DNA of 64,000 bases from UBA1429 sp964482225 (lineage in GTDB: Bacteria > Chloroflexota > Anaerolineae > UBA1429): contig CAYZWT010000006.1 of assembly GCA_964482225.1 (NCBI GenBank), positions 78,688 to 142,687 of the forward strand. Direction: 5' to 3'. Under the pieces are notes generated by a model. That model did not search any database. It was not told where the DNA came from and was given only the letters and a program-made list of their open reading frames with translations. The position numbers and the translations under genes are program-made. Of the stretch, positions 33,561-42,503 are shown one piece after another. Positions within the stretch are counted from its first letter, which is position 1. Every line of letters starts with the position of its first letter.

Positions 33561-35573
33561 TCAGTCGGCGTGGAGCCAATCCAGCAGGCGGGCCACAATG
33601 GCCTCGGTGTTCCAGCCCAGCTCCTGCATCAGCGCCTGATAGGGCGCCGAATGGCCATAGGTGTCCTGGGTGATGAACAGGGCGTCCTTGCCCGCCACCT
33701 CGGCCCAGCCATAGCGCGTGCCCGCCTCGATGACGGCCACGCGGGCCCCCGAGGGGACCAGGCTCTCACGGAAGGCGGCATCCTGGCGCAAGAACAGCTC
33801 TTGCGAGGGCATCGAGACGACGCGCACCGAGTAGCCATGTTGCGCCAGGGCGTCCTTGGCTGCCACGGCGAACTGGAGCTCAGAGCCGGTGCCCACCAGC
33901 ACCACCTCGGGGGCGCGCCCCGGCGTATCGGCCACGATGTAGGCGCCCCGGTTGAACGCCTCACAGCTAAAGGGCACGCGCCGCTCGATGGCGGGCACGC
34001 CCTGGCGCGTCAGGATCAGGGCCGTGGGGCCGTCCTGGCGGCGCAGGGCATAGGCCCAGGCGGCGGCCACCTCGGGGCCATCGGCGGGGCGGAACACGGT
34101 CATGCCGGGGATCAGCCGCAGCGAGGCCACGTGCTCCACCGGCTCGTGGGTGGGGCCGTCCTCGCCCACAAAGATGCTATCGTGGGTGAGCACATAGATC
34201 ACCTGGGCCCCCATAATGTTGGCCAGGCGGATCGAGGGCCGCATATAGTCGGCAAAGACCAGGAACGTGGCCCCAAAGGGGATGAACCCGCCATAGACGG
34301 CCATGCCATTGAGGATGCCCGCCATGCCGTGCTCGCGCACGCCAAAGTGGAAATTGCGCCCGCCAAAGCTGCCCTTGGCAATGGCCTCGTACTTTAGCAT
34401 ATAGGTCGAGGTGGAGGGGGCCAGATCGGCCGAGCCGCCCACCAGGCCGGGCACGATCTCGGCGATGCGCTGGAGCAGCTCGCCGCTCAGGCGGCGGGTG
34501 GCGTTGGGCTTGGTCGGTGCGGCAGCCAGGAGTTGTTGCTCCAGGTCGTCGGGCAGGGCCTTGGTCATATAGCGGTCGTACTCGGCGGCCAGCTCGGGGT
34601 TGGCGGCGCGCCAGGCCTGATAGCGCCCCTGCCAAGCGGCATAGCCCGCCTGTAGCTCTTGCACGCGGGCGGCGCACAGTTGCGCCACCTCGTCCGGGAT
34701 CAGAAACCGGGGCGTCTCGGGCCAGCCCAGGTTCTCTTTGGTGGCTGCCAACTCCTTGGCCCCCAAGGGCTCGCCATGCGAACTGGCCTTGTCTTGCTTG
34801 CCCGGGCTGCCATAGCCGATGTGGCTCTTGGCCACGATCAGGGTGGGGCGCTCTGCATCGGCCTGGGCCTCGGCCAGGGCGCGGCCGGCCTGCTCGCCAT
34901 CGTGCCCGTCAATGTGGAGCACCTGCCAGCCATAGGCTTCGAAGCGCATGGCCCGATCCTCGGTAAAGGCCAGCTCGGTAGAGCCCTCGATCGAGATCTC
35001 GTTGTCGTCATAGAAATAGATCAGGTTGCCCAGCCCCAGGTGCCCCGCCAGCGAGGCCGCCTCTGAAGCCACCCCCTCCATCAGATCGCCATCGCTGACG
35101 ATGCCATAGATAAAGTGGTCGAAAATGGGGTGCTCGGCGGTGTTGAAACGCGCCGCCGTCATCCTGGCGGCGATGGCCATGCCCACGCCATTGGCGAAAC
35201 CCTGGCCCAGGGGGCCGGTGGTGGTCTCGACCCCAGGGGTGAGCCCGTACTCTGGGTGGCCGGGGGTGCGGCTCCCGAACCGGCGAAAGGTCTTGAGCTC
35301 ATCCAGGGTCAGATCATAGCCAAAGAGGTGCAGCAGGCTGTAGAGCAGCATCGAGCCGTGGCCCGCCGAGAGGACGAACCGATCCCGGTTGGGCCAAAAG
35401 GGGTCCTGCGGGTTGAAACGCAGATGCTCCAGCCAGAGGGCCAGGGCATAATCCGCCGCCCCCATAGGCATGCCCGGGTGTCCCGAATTGGCCTCTTCGA
35501 CGGCATCGGCGGCCAGCATCCGGATGGTCTTGGCGGCGAGTTCACGCTGTGCGGGGCTGATGGTGTTCGGCAT
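33561..35573 (-). CDS. tkt: Transketolase
   Basis: A 670-residue thiamine-diphosphate enzyme moving two-carbon units in the pentose phosphate pathway and supplying erythrose 4-phosphate to the DAHP synthase. NSGHPGMPMGAADYALALW, SAGHGSMLLYSLLHL, the TPP-binding region GDGDLMEGVASEAASLAGHLGL..NLIYFYDDN (here SDGDLMEG), and the C-terminal RFFNFGVREHGM-like region, DGPTHEPVEHVASLR are present. ATG 35573 is chosen by homology and CAGGAG upstream; the open frame extends further without looking like protein. Full length for the family. Confidence 0.95.
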   Translation of the reverse strand: MPNTISPAQRELAAKTIRMLAADAVEEANSGHPGMPMGAADYALALWLEHLRFNPQDPFWPNRDRFVLSAGHGSMLLYSLLHLFGYDLTLDELKTFRRFGSRTPGHPEYGLTPGVETTTGPLGQGFANGVGMAIAARMTAARFNTAEHPIFDHFIYGIVSDGDLMEGVASEAASLAGHLGLGNLIYFYDDNEISIEGSTELAFTEDRAMRFEAYGWQVLHIDGHDGEQAGRALAEAQADAERPTLIVAKSHIGYGSPGKQDKASSHGEPLGAKELAATKENLGWPETPRFLIPDEVAQLCAARVQELQAGYAAWQGRYQAWRAANPELAAEYDRYMTKALPDDLEQQLLAAAPTKPNATRRLSGELLQRIAEIVPGLVGGSADLAPSTSTYMLKYEAIAKGSFGGRNFHFGVREHGMAGILNGMAVYGGFIPFGATFLVFADYMRPSIRLANIMGAQVIYVLTHDSIFVGEDGPTHEPVEHVASLRLIPGMTVFRPADGPEVAAAWAYALRRQDGPTALILTRQGVPAIERRVPFSCEAFNRGAYIVADTPGRAPEVVLVGTGSELQFAVAAKDALAQHGYSVRVVSMPSQELFLRQDAAFRESLVPSGARVAVIEAGTRYGWAEVAGKDALFITQDTYGHSAPYQALMQELGWNTEAIVARLLDWLHAD

Positions 35574-35632
35574 CCCTATCACTCCTGTATGTATCGTCGT
35601 GGATGGCGCAGCGCTGCGATGCGCTCGCCCCC

Positions 35633-35661
35633 ATTCTACCTGGCCGCCCCAGGCGCGGCAA
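35633..35661 (-). promoter_or_regulatory. Transketolase promoter
   Basis: Minus-strand TTGCCG (35656-35661), 17 bp, TAGAAT (35633-35638). It overlaps the last codons of the DUF1638 gene upstream. Confidence 0.55.
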
Positions 35662-36409
35662 AACCCGTCGGCGCGCAATCCAGGATGCGGGCATCGTTGG
35701 TGGGCGTGATGGCGCAGCCCGGCGGCGCCACCAGGAACCGCTCGGGGTCCCAACGGCCCTCCACCAGGTCGCGGATCAACAGCAGGCGGCCCTCTAGCTC
35801 CTCAAAGCGCCAGGAGCGCCGCGCGGCGACCTCGCGCACCTGGGCGCGATAGTCGGGCAGGGGCATATCGGCGTTCTCGATATAGGCGGCGCGGCTATAG
35901 TGCTTTTGCCAGGCGCCCATGACCTCCATCAGGTAATCGGCGTTGTCCTGGCCATATTTGCGCACATACTCCTCATAGGTGGCCTGTAGAGCGTCCTCGT
36001 CGGCGGTCGAGCCCAGGGCCACATTCTGGCCAGAGTCGGCGTCGTTGCGCTCGATATAGTCGGCCACGTACCAGTAGGTGCCCGGCGTCTCGCGGAACTC
36101 GTCCGCATAGCGCTCGGCCGAGCCCAAAAAGAGGGCGATGCAATCGTGGGCGCGGGGCGCCACCAGGGGCACCTCGCGGGAGACCAGCCCGGCAATCGAG
36201 TTGCTGCACAGGCCATAGCCCAGCAGCGTGGCGTCGTAAGCCTCCGCCACAACGGCATCCAGGCGCGCTTGCAGGTGCTGGCGCAGCGTATCGGGCTCGT
36301 TGTGCAGGCCCTTGGCGATCAGCTCGATATCCACCACATGGGGCGAGAGCGCCGCCGCATAGTAGGCCTGGCGCGCCAGCACCTCGCAGGCGATCAGTTT
36401 GAGGCGCAC
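35636..36409 (-). CDS. DUF1638 domain protein
   Basis: A 257-residue soluble protein: LKLIACEVLARQAYYAAA at the start, ATLLGYGLCSNSIAGL and PRAHDCIALFLGSAERYADEF in the middle, ending APPGCAITPTNDARIL. This is the DUF1638 pattern; in methanogens and other anaerobes the family often lies near corrinoid methyltransferase genes, but its biochemical role is unknown. GTG 36409 is supported by AAAGGAG upstream. A RACo-type corrinoid activator is found at 59613, 23 kb away. No corrinoid protein or methyltransferase partner is adjacent. Confidence 0.75.
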   Translation of the reverse strand: MRLKLIACEVLARQAYYAAALSPHVVDIELIAKGLHNEPDTLRQHLQARLDAVVAEAYDATLLGYGLCSNSIAGLVSREVPLVAPRAHDCIALFLGSAERYADEFRETPGTYWYVADYIERNDADSGQNVALGSTADEDALQATYEEYVRKYGQDNADYLMEVMGAWQKHYSRAAYIENADMPLPDYRAQVREVAARRSWRFEELEGRLLLIRDLVEGRWDPERFLVAPPGCAITPTNDARILDCAPTGFAAPGAAR

Positions 36410-36460
36410 GAGCGGGCTCCTTTCACCGGCCCTGGCACATACATCTGGCAACATGGCGCC

Positions 36461-36518
36461 CGGAGCGCGGGATTCATCCCGCACCGGCTCGTGGCTGCGG
36501 GCTCAAGCCCGCGCTCCG
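36461..36518. repeat. Nested palindromic (REP-like) repeat
   Basis: Outer arms CGGAGCGCGGG (36461-36471) and CCCGCGCTCCG (36508-36518) are perfect complements. Inside them lie two shorter hairpins, GCGGG-attcat-CCCGC and GCGGG-ctcaag-CCCGC. It lies between two leftward genes and could form a cruciform or a stable RNA hairpin. Confidence 0.7.
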
Positions 36519-36534
36519 CACCACATACGAAGAT

Positions 36535-37701
36535 CTAGGCGTACACCGCAGCGGCGGCGGCCAGGCCCTCGTCCACGCGCTCGTTCTTGAGCAGGTCGCC
36601 CAGGGCGGCCAGCAGCAGCATGACGCTGGAGCGCTGCGAGGCATAGCCCATCAGCCCCACACGCCAGGCCCTGCCCGCGAACTTGCCCAGCCCGCCGCCG
36701 ATCTCGATGCCATAGTCGTTCAGCAGACGCCCGCGCACCGCTGCATCGTTGACCCCCTCGGGGATCATGAGCGTCGTCAGCGAGGGCAAGCGCAGGGCGG
36801 GATCCTGGACCGTCGGCTCCAAGCCCATGGCCTGGGCCCCGGCGATGAGGGCCTGTTGGTTGCGGCGATGGCGCGCAAAGCGGGTCTCCAGCCCCTCCTC
36901 GTGGATCATGAGCAGGGCCTCGCGCAGGGCATAGGTCATGTTGATCATGCCCGTCTGGTGGTAGGCGCGCTCGCTGCCCCAATAGCGCCAGATCTGGCCG
37001 ATATCCAGGTAAAAGCTCTGCACCGGCGTCTTGCGCGCCCGGAAAGCAGCCACCGCCGCCGGGCCAAGGGTCATGGGCGCCAGGCTGGGGGGCGCGCCCA
37101 GGCATTTCTGCGTGCCGCTATAGGCGATGTCAATGCCGTGGGCATCCACGCCCACGGGCACGCCGCCCAGCGAGGTGACGCAATCCACCAGGAACAGAGC
37201 GCCGGCCCCGTGGGCCAGCGCGCCGATCTCGGCCAGGGGCTGCAAAACGCCCGTCGAGGTCTCGGCATGCACGATGGCCACCAGCTTGGGTTGCACCGAC
37301 TGCAAGGCCGCCTGCACCTGCTCCGGCTGCACGGCAGTCCCCCACTCGGCATCCACCCGGGTGACCTGAGCGCCGCAACGCTCGGCCACGTTGACCAGCC
37401 GCTCGCCGAATACGCCGGCCACGCACACCAGCGCGCGATCCCCTGGCTCTAGGAAATTGATCAGGGCCGCCTCCATACCCGCCATGCCGGTGCCGGGCGC
37501 GCAAAAGGTCCATTCGTTCTCGGTCTGGAACACCTCGCGCAAGAGCACCTGCACATCGTCCATCATCTGGACGTATTCGGGATCGAGATAGCCCAGCAGA
37601 GGCGTGGCGCAGGCCTGGAGCACGCGGGGCGCGATCTGGCTGGGGCCGGGGCCCAGCAGCAGACGGGGCGAGGGGTTCAACTGGCGCAGGGCGTCGGGCA
37701 T
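36535..37701 (-). CDS. Class V aminotransferase (alanine/serine--glyoxylate type)
   Basis: A 388-residue pyridoxal-phosphate enzyme. LLLGPGPSQIAPRVLQA at the start, GTGMAGMEAALINFLEPGD, HAETSTGVLQPLAEIG, DCVTSLGGVPVGVDAHGIDIAYSGTQKCLGAPPSLAPM (Schiff-base Lys in the last) mark the alanine-glyoxylate/serine-glyoxylate aminotransferase group. It may also act as a phosphoserine-unrelated photorespiratory-type or purine-catabolic (ureidoglycine) transaminase; the substrate cannot be fixed here. ATG 37701 has AAAGGAG upstream. It has its own promoter (37757-37785). Confidence 0.88.
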   Translation of the reverse strand: MPDALRQLNPSPRLLLGPGPSQIAPRVLQACATPLLGYLDPEYVQMMDDVQVLLREVFQTENEWTFCAPGTGMAGMEAALINFLEPGDRALVCVAGVFGERLVNVAERCGAQVTRVDAEWGTAVQPEQVQAALQSVQPKLVAIVHAETSTGVLQPLAEIGALAHGAGALFLVDCVTSLGGVPVGVDAHGIDIAYSGTQKCLGAPPSLAPMTLGPAAVAAFRARKTPVQSFYLDIGQIWRYWGSERAYHQTGMINMTYALREALLMIHEEGLETRFARHRRNQQALIAGAQAMGLEPTVQDPALRLPSLTTLMIPEGVNDAAVRGRLLNDYGIEIGGGLGKFAGRAWRVGLMGYASQRSSVMLLLAALGDLLKNERVDEGLAAAAAVYA

Positions 37702-37756
37702 GATGGCTCTCCTTTGATCTATCGCAAGCGATTGGGTCTCGATATCAAGCTGCCCA

Positions 37757-37785
37757 AGGATAGGCCAGATAGCGCAGGCGGGCAA
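37757..37785 (-). promoter_or_regulatory. Promoter of the aminotransferase gene
   Basis: Minus-strand TTGCCC (37780-37785), 17 bp, TATCCT (37757-37762), about 55 bp upstream of the ATG. Confidence 0.5.
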
Positions 37786-37858
37786 GTTGCGCAGGGCAAT
37801 CGCATCTGGCGATGCTGGTGCAATTGAAGAGCTTGACGAGACGGATGTGCTTCTTGGG

Positions 37859-37914
37859 GCGCGGAGTTGCACTCCGCGCACGCCGTTCTGACGGCGTCCG
37901 CTGCGTACGCAGCG
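37859..37914. repeat. Triple-hairpin intergenic repeat
   Basis: Three adjacent hairpins: GCGCGGAGT-tgc-ACTCCGCGC (37859-37879), ACGCCGT-tctg-ACGGCGT (37880-37897) and CGCTGCGTACGCAGCG (37899-37914). The first is almost identical to the one at 52126-52155. Confidence 0.7.
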
Positions 37915-37991
37915 TAGCGAACCCAGTCCGCGCTCCCATGGCCCGTCACGACCCCACATGCAATCGCCCTAAAGCGTCTGGCGCAGGTTCG

Positions 37992-38849
37992 CTATGCCCC
38001 TTGCGGCGCGCTCCCTTGCCCGGCTTGCCGGATATAGGCCACCGCCTGCTCCAGCCTACCCAGGCATTGCGCAGGCGACCAGGGGCGCAACGCCCAGGGG
38101 TTCACCTCCAGGGTCACGGGGCCTGCATAGCCATCGGCGGCCAGCCGCCGGAGCAGGGCCGCCAGCGGGGCCTGGCCCTGGCCGGGCAAGAGATGGTTGG
38201 CCATCAACGAGCGCTGCACCAGGCGCCGCTCGCCGGCGCCAATGTCGCGCCAGTCGCTCAGGTGCACGTTGACCATCTGGGGGCCAAGCGCCTTGTAGCT
38301 CTCCAGCAGGTCGGCGTGGCTGCGCATGGCGTGGCAGGTATCCAGGGTGACGCCCAATCCGCGCCTGGCAGCAAACCCCGCCAGGGCGTGCATCTCGCCC
38401 AGGACCACGGGCTTGTCCAGCCTGGGGTTCCAATCCACATTCTCGATGCTGATACAGGCGCCGGCCGCCGCCGCCTGCTTTTGCAGTTGCGCCAGGGTCT
38501 CCAGCCAACGCTCTCCGGCGGGCTGCGCCCAAGCGCGCACGTGGGGGCTGTGCAGCACGATGCGGGGCGCGCCAACGGCCAGCGCCAGCGCCACGGCATC
38601 GCGCGCACGGCGCTCCAGTGGCAGGAGGGGCCCATAGCCAAAGAGGGTCTGGTGCACGCTCAAAACGGCCAGGCCGTGGCGCCGGACCAGTTCCGCCAGC
38701 CGGGCGGCGATGCGCGCATGCACCACGGGCGGGGCCACCAGCTCGACGCCATCGAAACCGGCCCTGCGAATCAGGGGCAGGGCCGCGCGCAGCGGCAGGG
38801 GATACAGGCTAAAGGTCGAGATGCTGGTGAGCAGGCGATGTTCGGTCAA
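37992..38849 (-). CDS. Sugar-phosphate isomerase/epimerase-like TIM-barrel protein
   Basis: A 285-residue protein of the xylose-isomerase-like TIM-barrel family: FSLYPLPLRAALPLIRRAGFDGVELVAP, IVLHSPHV, CISIENVDWNP, VTLDTCHAMRSHADLLESY, VNVHLSDWRDIG and GPVTLEVNP carry the usual metal-binding Glu, Asp, His and Glu. TTG 38849 is preferred as start because AGAGG lies upstream; a longer frame into nadD is open. It follows nadD by 46 bp on the same strand. The substrate is not predictable. Confidence 0.75.
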   Translation of the reverse strand: MTEHRLLTSISTFSLYPLPLRAALPLIRRAGFDGVELVAPPVVHARIAARLAELVRRHGLAVLSVHQTLFGYGPLLPLERRARDAVALALAVGAPRIVLHSPHVRAWAQPAGERWLETLAQLQKQAAAAGACISIENVDWNPRLDKPVVLGEMHALAGFAARRGLGVTLDTCHAMRSHADLLESYKALGPQMVNVHLSDWRDIGAGERRLVQRSLMANHLLPGQGQAPLAALLRRLAADGYAGPVTLEVNPWALRPWSPAQCLGRLEQAVAYIRQAGQGSAPQGA

Positions 38850-38895
38850 GGTTGCCTCTTGTCTATGCGAGAGCAGCCATCGGCTGGCGGCGCGC

Positions 38896-39546
38896 CTAGC
38901 GCGGCTGCGTGTGGGCATAGGCGCAGATGCAGGCCCACACCGCCTCGGGCACCTGATAGCGGATGGGCAGCCCCAGGCCGATCCGGCGGCGGATCTCGGT
39001 AGACGAGATGCCGATTTGCAGACCTGGGAGGATGTCCGTCGCCTGGCCGATGCCCGGGATGCTCTGTTCCAGCGGGGCGAAATCGGGCGCGTGGCCCGGG
39101 CGGCTGATCACCGCCAGCCGGGCCATCCGCAGCAAGCCCTGGGGATCGCGCCAGTGAGAGAGAAAGTGCAGCGAATCGGCGCCCATGATGAACCAGTAGC
39201 GATGTTGGATGCCCCACTGCTGGCGCAGCAAGTGCAGGGTGTCCACGGTATACGAGGGCGCCTCACGCTCCAGATCCACCCGCGAGATGGCAAAGGCCGG
39301 GTTGCCCTGGATGGCGCGCTGCACCATCTCCAGGCGCTGCTCCTCGGTAAAGAGGGTGCCGTTTTCCAGCTTGAGCGGCGATACGCGGGCGGGCACAAAG
39401 AGCACCCGATCCAGCGCGAGCCGCTGGCGCGCCTCTTCGGCGATGATCAGGTGCCCGATGTGGATCGGGTCAAAGGTGCCCCCCAGCACGCCGATGCGCA
39501 GCGACGCAGCCGCCTTCGATGCCGCGTTCACCGGGCTCACCGCCAT
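38896..39546 (-). CDS. nadD: Nicotinate-nucleotide adenylyltransferase
   Basis: A 216-residue enzyme making nicotinate adenine dinucleotide from ATP and nicotinate mononucleotide in NAD synthesis. The nucleotidyltransferase signature GVLGGTFDPIHIGHL (19-33), PARVSPLK, FIMGADSLHFL and the C-terminal ISSTEIRRRI identify it. The ATG overlaps the obg stop by 10 bp. The order obg-nadD is frequent in bacteria. Confidence 0.93.
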   Translation of the reverse strand: MAVSPVNAASKAAASLRIGVLGGTFDPIHIGHLIIAEEARQRLALDRVLFVPARVSPLKLENGTLFTEEQRLEMVQRAIQGNPAFAISRVDLEREAPSYTVDTLHLLRQQWGIQHRYWFIMGADSLHFLSHWRDPQGLLRMARLAVISRPGHAPDFAPLEQSIPGIGQATDILPGLQIGISSTEIRRRIGLGLPIRYQVPEAVWACICAYAHTQPR

Positions 39547-40793
39547 TCCAGCTCGATATCGCCGATGAGCACCGTGTCGCCGGTATCCACGCCCAGCTCG
39601 TCCATCTGGCGGGTGATGCCGCGCGCGGCCAGGATGCGGTCAAAGCGATCCACGGCCTCCTCCACGGTCCAGGGCGTCATGGCGGCCAGGCGCTCGATCT
39701 CTTCGCCCGCCAGGCGATAGACTCCCTCCTCCACTTGGGTAATCGTAAACGTCGTATCCTCGCCCTGCTTGTGGGGCCGGAACACGTACAGCTCGGCGGC
39801 GGGCTCCTGCTTGGGCAGTGTCTCCAGCCGGTCTGCCACGGCGCGCAACAGATCCTGCACGCCCTGGCCCGTCACCGCTGAGATGACATGGATCTCGTCC
39901 AGCGCCAGATCCTCCAGCAATAGCTCGCGCATCAGCTCCACATCGGGCAGGTCGGCCTTGTTCAAGGCCACGACCTGGGGCTTGAGCGCGAGATCGGGCG
40001 AATAGAGCGCGATCTCGCGGTTGATGGCCCGGTAATCGCTGGCGGGATCCAGGCTGGCGCCATCCAGCAGATGGATCAGCAGCCGGGTGCGCTCCACATG
40101 GCGCAGGAACTGGAGCCCCAAACCGGCGCCCTCGTGGGCGCCCTCGATCAGGCCGGGGATGTCGGCCATCACCAGGGTGCGCTCGTCTATCTCAACCACG
40201 CCCAGATGGGGATCCAGAGTGGTAAAGGGGTAATCGGCGATTTTGGGGCGCGCCGCGCTGACCCGCGAGAGCAGGGTGGATTTGCCCGCGTTGGGCTTGC
40301 CCAAGAGGCCCACATCGGCGATCAGCTTGAGCTCCAACTCGAGCCGGTATTCCTCGCCAGGGGCGCCCTTTTCGGCGAATTGGGGCGTCTGCCGGGTCGA
40401 GGTCTTGAAGGCCTCATTGCCCCGCCCGCCGCGGCCGCCTCGGGCGGCCAGGAGCACCTGATCGGGAGCGCCAAGATCCCCCAGCACCTCGCCCGTCTCG
40501 GCGTTCCGCACCACGGTGCCCGCCGGCACGTCCACGTACAAGTCCTCGCCGCTGCGGCCCCGCTTGCCGCTGCTGCCGCCGGCCGCGCCCTTTTCGGCGC
40601 GGAAATGCTGCTGGCGATTGAACGCCATCAGGGTATTGAGTTGCTCGTTCACCCGCAGGTAGACGCTGCCGCCCCGGCCCCCGTGGCCGCCATTGGGGCC
40701 GCCAAAGGGCACGTATTTCTCGCGGCGAAAGCTGATGCAGCCGTTGCCGCCAGCGCCGGCGCGAACGGTGATTGTCGCATGATCAAAAAACAT
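39537..40793 (-). CDS. obg: GTPase Obg/CgtA
   Basis: A 418-residue ribosome-associated GTPase needed for 50S assembly and stress control. The Gly-rich Obg fold fills residues 1-155 (AGAGGNGCISFRREKYVPFGGPNGGHGG). The G domain has GKPNAGKSTLLSRV (G1), DIPGLIEGAHEGAGLG (G3) and NKADLPD (G4). The C-terminal OCT domain, YVFRPHKQGEDTTFTITQVEEGVYRLAG..ERLAAMT, is complete. It is the first gene of obg-nadD. Confidence 0.96.
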   Translation of the reverse strand: MFFDHATITVRAGAGGNGCISFRREKYVPFGGPNGGHGGRGGSVYLRVNEQLNTLMAFNRQQHFRAEKGAAGGSSGKRGRSGEDLYVDVPAGTVVRNAETGEVLGDLGAPDQVLLAARGGRGGRGNEAFKTSTRQTPQFAEKGAPGEEYRLELELKLIADVGLLGKPNAGKSTLLSRVSAARPKIADYPFTTLDPHLGVVEIDERTLVMADIPGLIEGAHEGAGLGLQFLRHVERTRLLIHLLDGASLDPASDYRAINREIALYSPDLALKPQVVALNKADLPDVELMRELLLEDLALDEIHVISAVTGQGVQDLLRAVADRLETLPKQEPAAELYVFRPHKQGEDTTFTITQVEEGVYRLAGEEIERLAAMTPWTVEEAVDRFDRILAARGITRQMDELGVDTGDTVLIGDIELEWR

Positions 40794-40851
40794 GGTACAC
40801 CCTCAGACCAAGCCGCCACAGGCAGCTTGAAACGATAACCGACGCCGCCGC

Positions 40852-41010
40852 TCAGATGAGCATGACGCCCGCGAGAAGGCCGGGCAACATGCCGGTGGCC
40901 TCGTCGGGAGCAAAGACCGTGGCCAGCACGCCGCACAGCATGCCGGCGATCACAAGGAAACTGATGATCCAGAGGATGATCTGGTTCGTCTTGGCAGACC
41001 TGCGCCTCAT
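40852..41010 (-). CDS. Small membrane protein, 52 residues
   Basis: A short frame with a strong ribosome-binding site (GGAGGT about 6 nt before the ATG at 41010). The product begins MRRRSAKTNQ, has one membrane helix (IILWIISFLVIAGMLCGVL) and a hydrophobic C-terminus (GMLPGLLAGVMLI). The basic N-terminus predicts the inside. It sits between the TPR gene and obg on the same strand. Function unknown. Confidence 0.7.
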   Translation of the reverse strand: MRRRSAKTNQIILWIISFLVIAGMLCGVLATVFAPDEATGMLPGLLAGVMLI

Positions 41011-41088
41011 CAAACGACCTCCCTGGGGGCGCTACAAGGCGCCGCCGCCAGAACTAGTAGTGACAGATGGCCTGTCGTCCGTTGCGCG

Positions 41089-42207
41089 CTAGCGGCAGAG
41101 ATTGAGCCCCTGCTGCGCAGCGGACGACTGGGGGTTCACCTCCAGGGCCTTTTCGAACCAGGGCAACCCCTCATCGCACTGGCCGATAAAGGCATAGCAG
41201 AACCCAATGCTATAGTAGTACTCTTCCGAAGGGCCATCCAGTTCGATGGCCCGCAAATAGTTGGGGATGGCATCCTCATAGTTGCGCAGGAAATAGTACG
41301 TGGTCGCCAGTTGGCCATACGCGCGGCCGTACTCGGGATCGAGCTCGACGGTCTTTTTCAGCTCCGATGCCGCCGAGTGGTACTGGCCCAGCGCGAAATA
41401 GTTCCATCCAAGCTGGGCGTGCACATAGGCTTCCTCCGGATCCGCCAGGGTCGCCAACTCGAAATAATGGGTGGATTGCTCCGCATTGCGCAGCACGCGA
41501 TAGTTGCGCCCCAGATCCAGGTAGAACGAAGCATGGTTCGGGTTCAGCTCTACCGCCACCTGATACTCTCGGATGGCATCGTTGTAGCGCCCCAGCAATT
41601 CGTACATATACCCCATCGTGCGCCGCACAAAGGGGTTCTCGGGGTCGAGCTCGATGGCCCTCTCTGCCGCCCGCATGGCGTCGGTCGGGCGCCCCTGGTC
41701 GCCATAGGCCTCGGCAAGGCAAGCATAGCCCAGGCCATAGCTCGGCGCCAGGTTGGTGGCCCGCAGACAAGCCCCCACCGCCTCCACTACCTTGCCGTTC
41801 CAATCCAGGGCGATGCCCAGGATCGCCTGGCTCTCGGCGGATTGCGAATCGGCCTCGACGGCGCGCCGGGCCAAGACCTCGGCCTCGGCAGGCCGATGGC
41901 GCAACACCAGAATGTGCGCCCACCGGGCCAGGGCTGCGGCATTGGTCGGGGCCAGCTCTGTCGCCCGCCGATAGGCAGCCATCGCCTCGGTATACTGGCC
42001 GCGCTCAAAGAGGCGATCTCCGTGGGCCACATGCTGGGCGGCGCTGATCTCTGTCGGCGTCGGGGTAGGCAATGGGCCACGCACGGTCTCCATAATCGCC
42101 GCCTGGCGCGTATAGATGTACCATGCGAGGCCAAAAGCGATCATGACGGAAAAGACCCAGGGCCATAGGGCCGGCCTCCCTCCACCTCGTCTGGGCTCTA
42201 GATACAT
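41089..42207 (-). CDS. Membrane-anchored TPR protein
   Basis: A 372-residue protein with an N-terminal membrane helix (about 15-32, PWVFSVMIAFGLAWYIY) followed by about nine tetratricopeptide repeats from residue 52 to the end (e.g. AERAIELDPENPFVRRTMGYMYELLGRYNDA, and others ending in ELDP or ELNP). TPR arrays bind other proteins; with the anchor it probably serves as a scaffold at the membrane. The ATG at 42207 is the first codon after TATAAT at 42257-42262 with a weak -35. The neighbouring small membrane protein may share its transcript. Confidence 0.85.
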   Translation of the reverse strand: MYLEPRRGGGRPALWPWVFSVMIAFGLAWYIYTRQAAIMETVRGPLPTPTPTEISAAQHVAHGDRLFERGQYTEAMAAYRRATELAPTNAAALARWAHILVLRHRPAEAEVLARRAVEADSQSAESQAILGIALDWNGKVVEAVGACLRATNLAPSYGLGYACLAEAYGDQGRPTDAMRAAERAIELDPENPFVRRTMGYMYELLGRYNDAIREYQVAVELNPNHASFYLDLGRNYRVLRNAEQSTHYFELATLADPEEAYVHAQLGWNYFALGQYHSAASELKKTVELDPEYGRAYGQLATTYYFLRNYEDAIPNYLRAIELDGPSEEYYYSIGFCYAFIGQCDEGLPWFEKALEVNPQSSAAQQGLNLCR

Positions 42208-42436
42208 GAGTCCATGTTCCTCGCGCGGCCGGAGCGATTTCAGACGTCACCCGTTCATTATAACATCCGCGAGGGGAGCCACAAAAAGCAGAGCGCGGGT
42301 CTGCTTGCGCGGAGCTCACCCCCGCGTGGAAAGAGGCGCACAGACGGCAACAGCGCCCCGAAACCGCAAGGTCTCGTCACCCTTGTCCCCACAACGCACA
42401 TATGCATTTGCCCCGCCCGATGGCCTGCGCCCGATA

Positions 42437-42465
42437 TTGTCCGCCGCCCCTCTCTGCGGTACAAT
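42437..42465 (+). promoter_or_regulatory. folC promoter
   Basis: TTGTCC (42437-42442), 17 bp, TACAAT (42460-42465), 38 bp upstream of the ATG at 42504. Confidence 0.6.
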
Positions 42466-42503
42466 CGCGTCCGTCCTGCTCAATGCACAAGTCGAGAGAT
42501 GCC

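Noticed and set aside
31819..33639. A 606-codon plus-strand frame opposite the isomerase-like gene
   Set aside because: Gly/His/Gln-rich antisense shadow; no start site; the minus-strand gene has a promoter and ribosome-binding site.
36461..36518. CRISPR repeat
   Set aside because: The repeats here are nested palindromes in single copies at separate loci without regularly spaced unique spacers.
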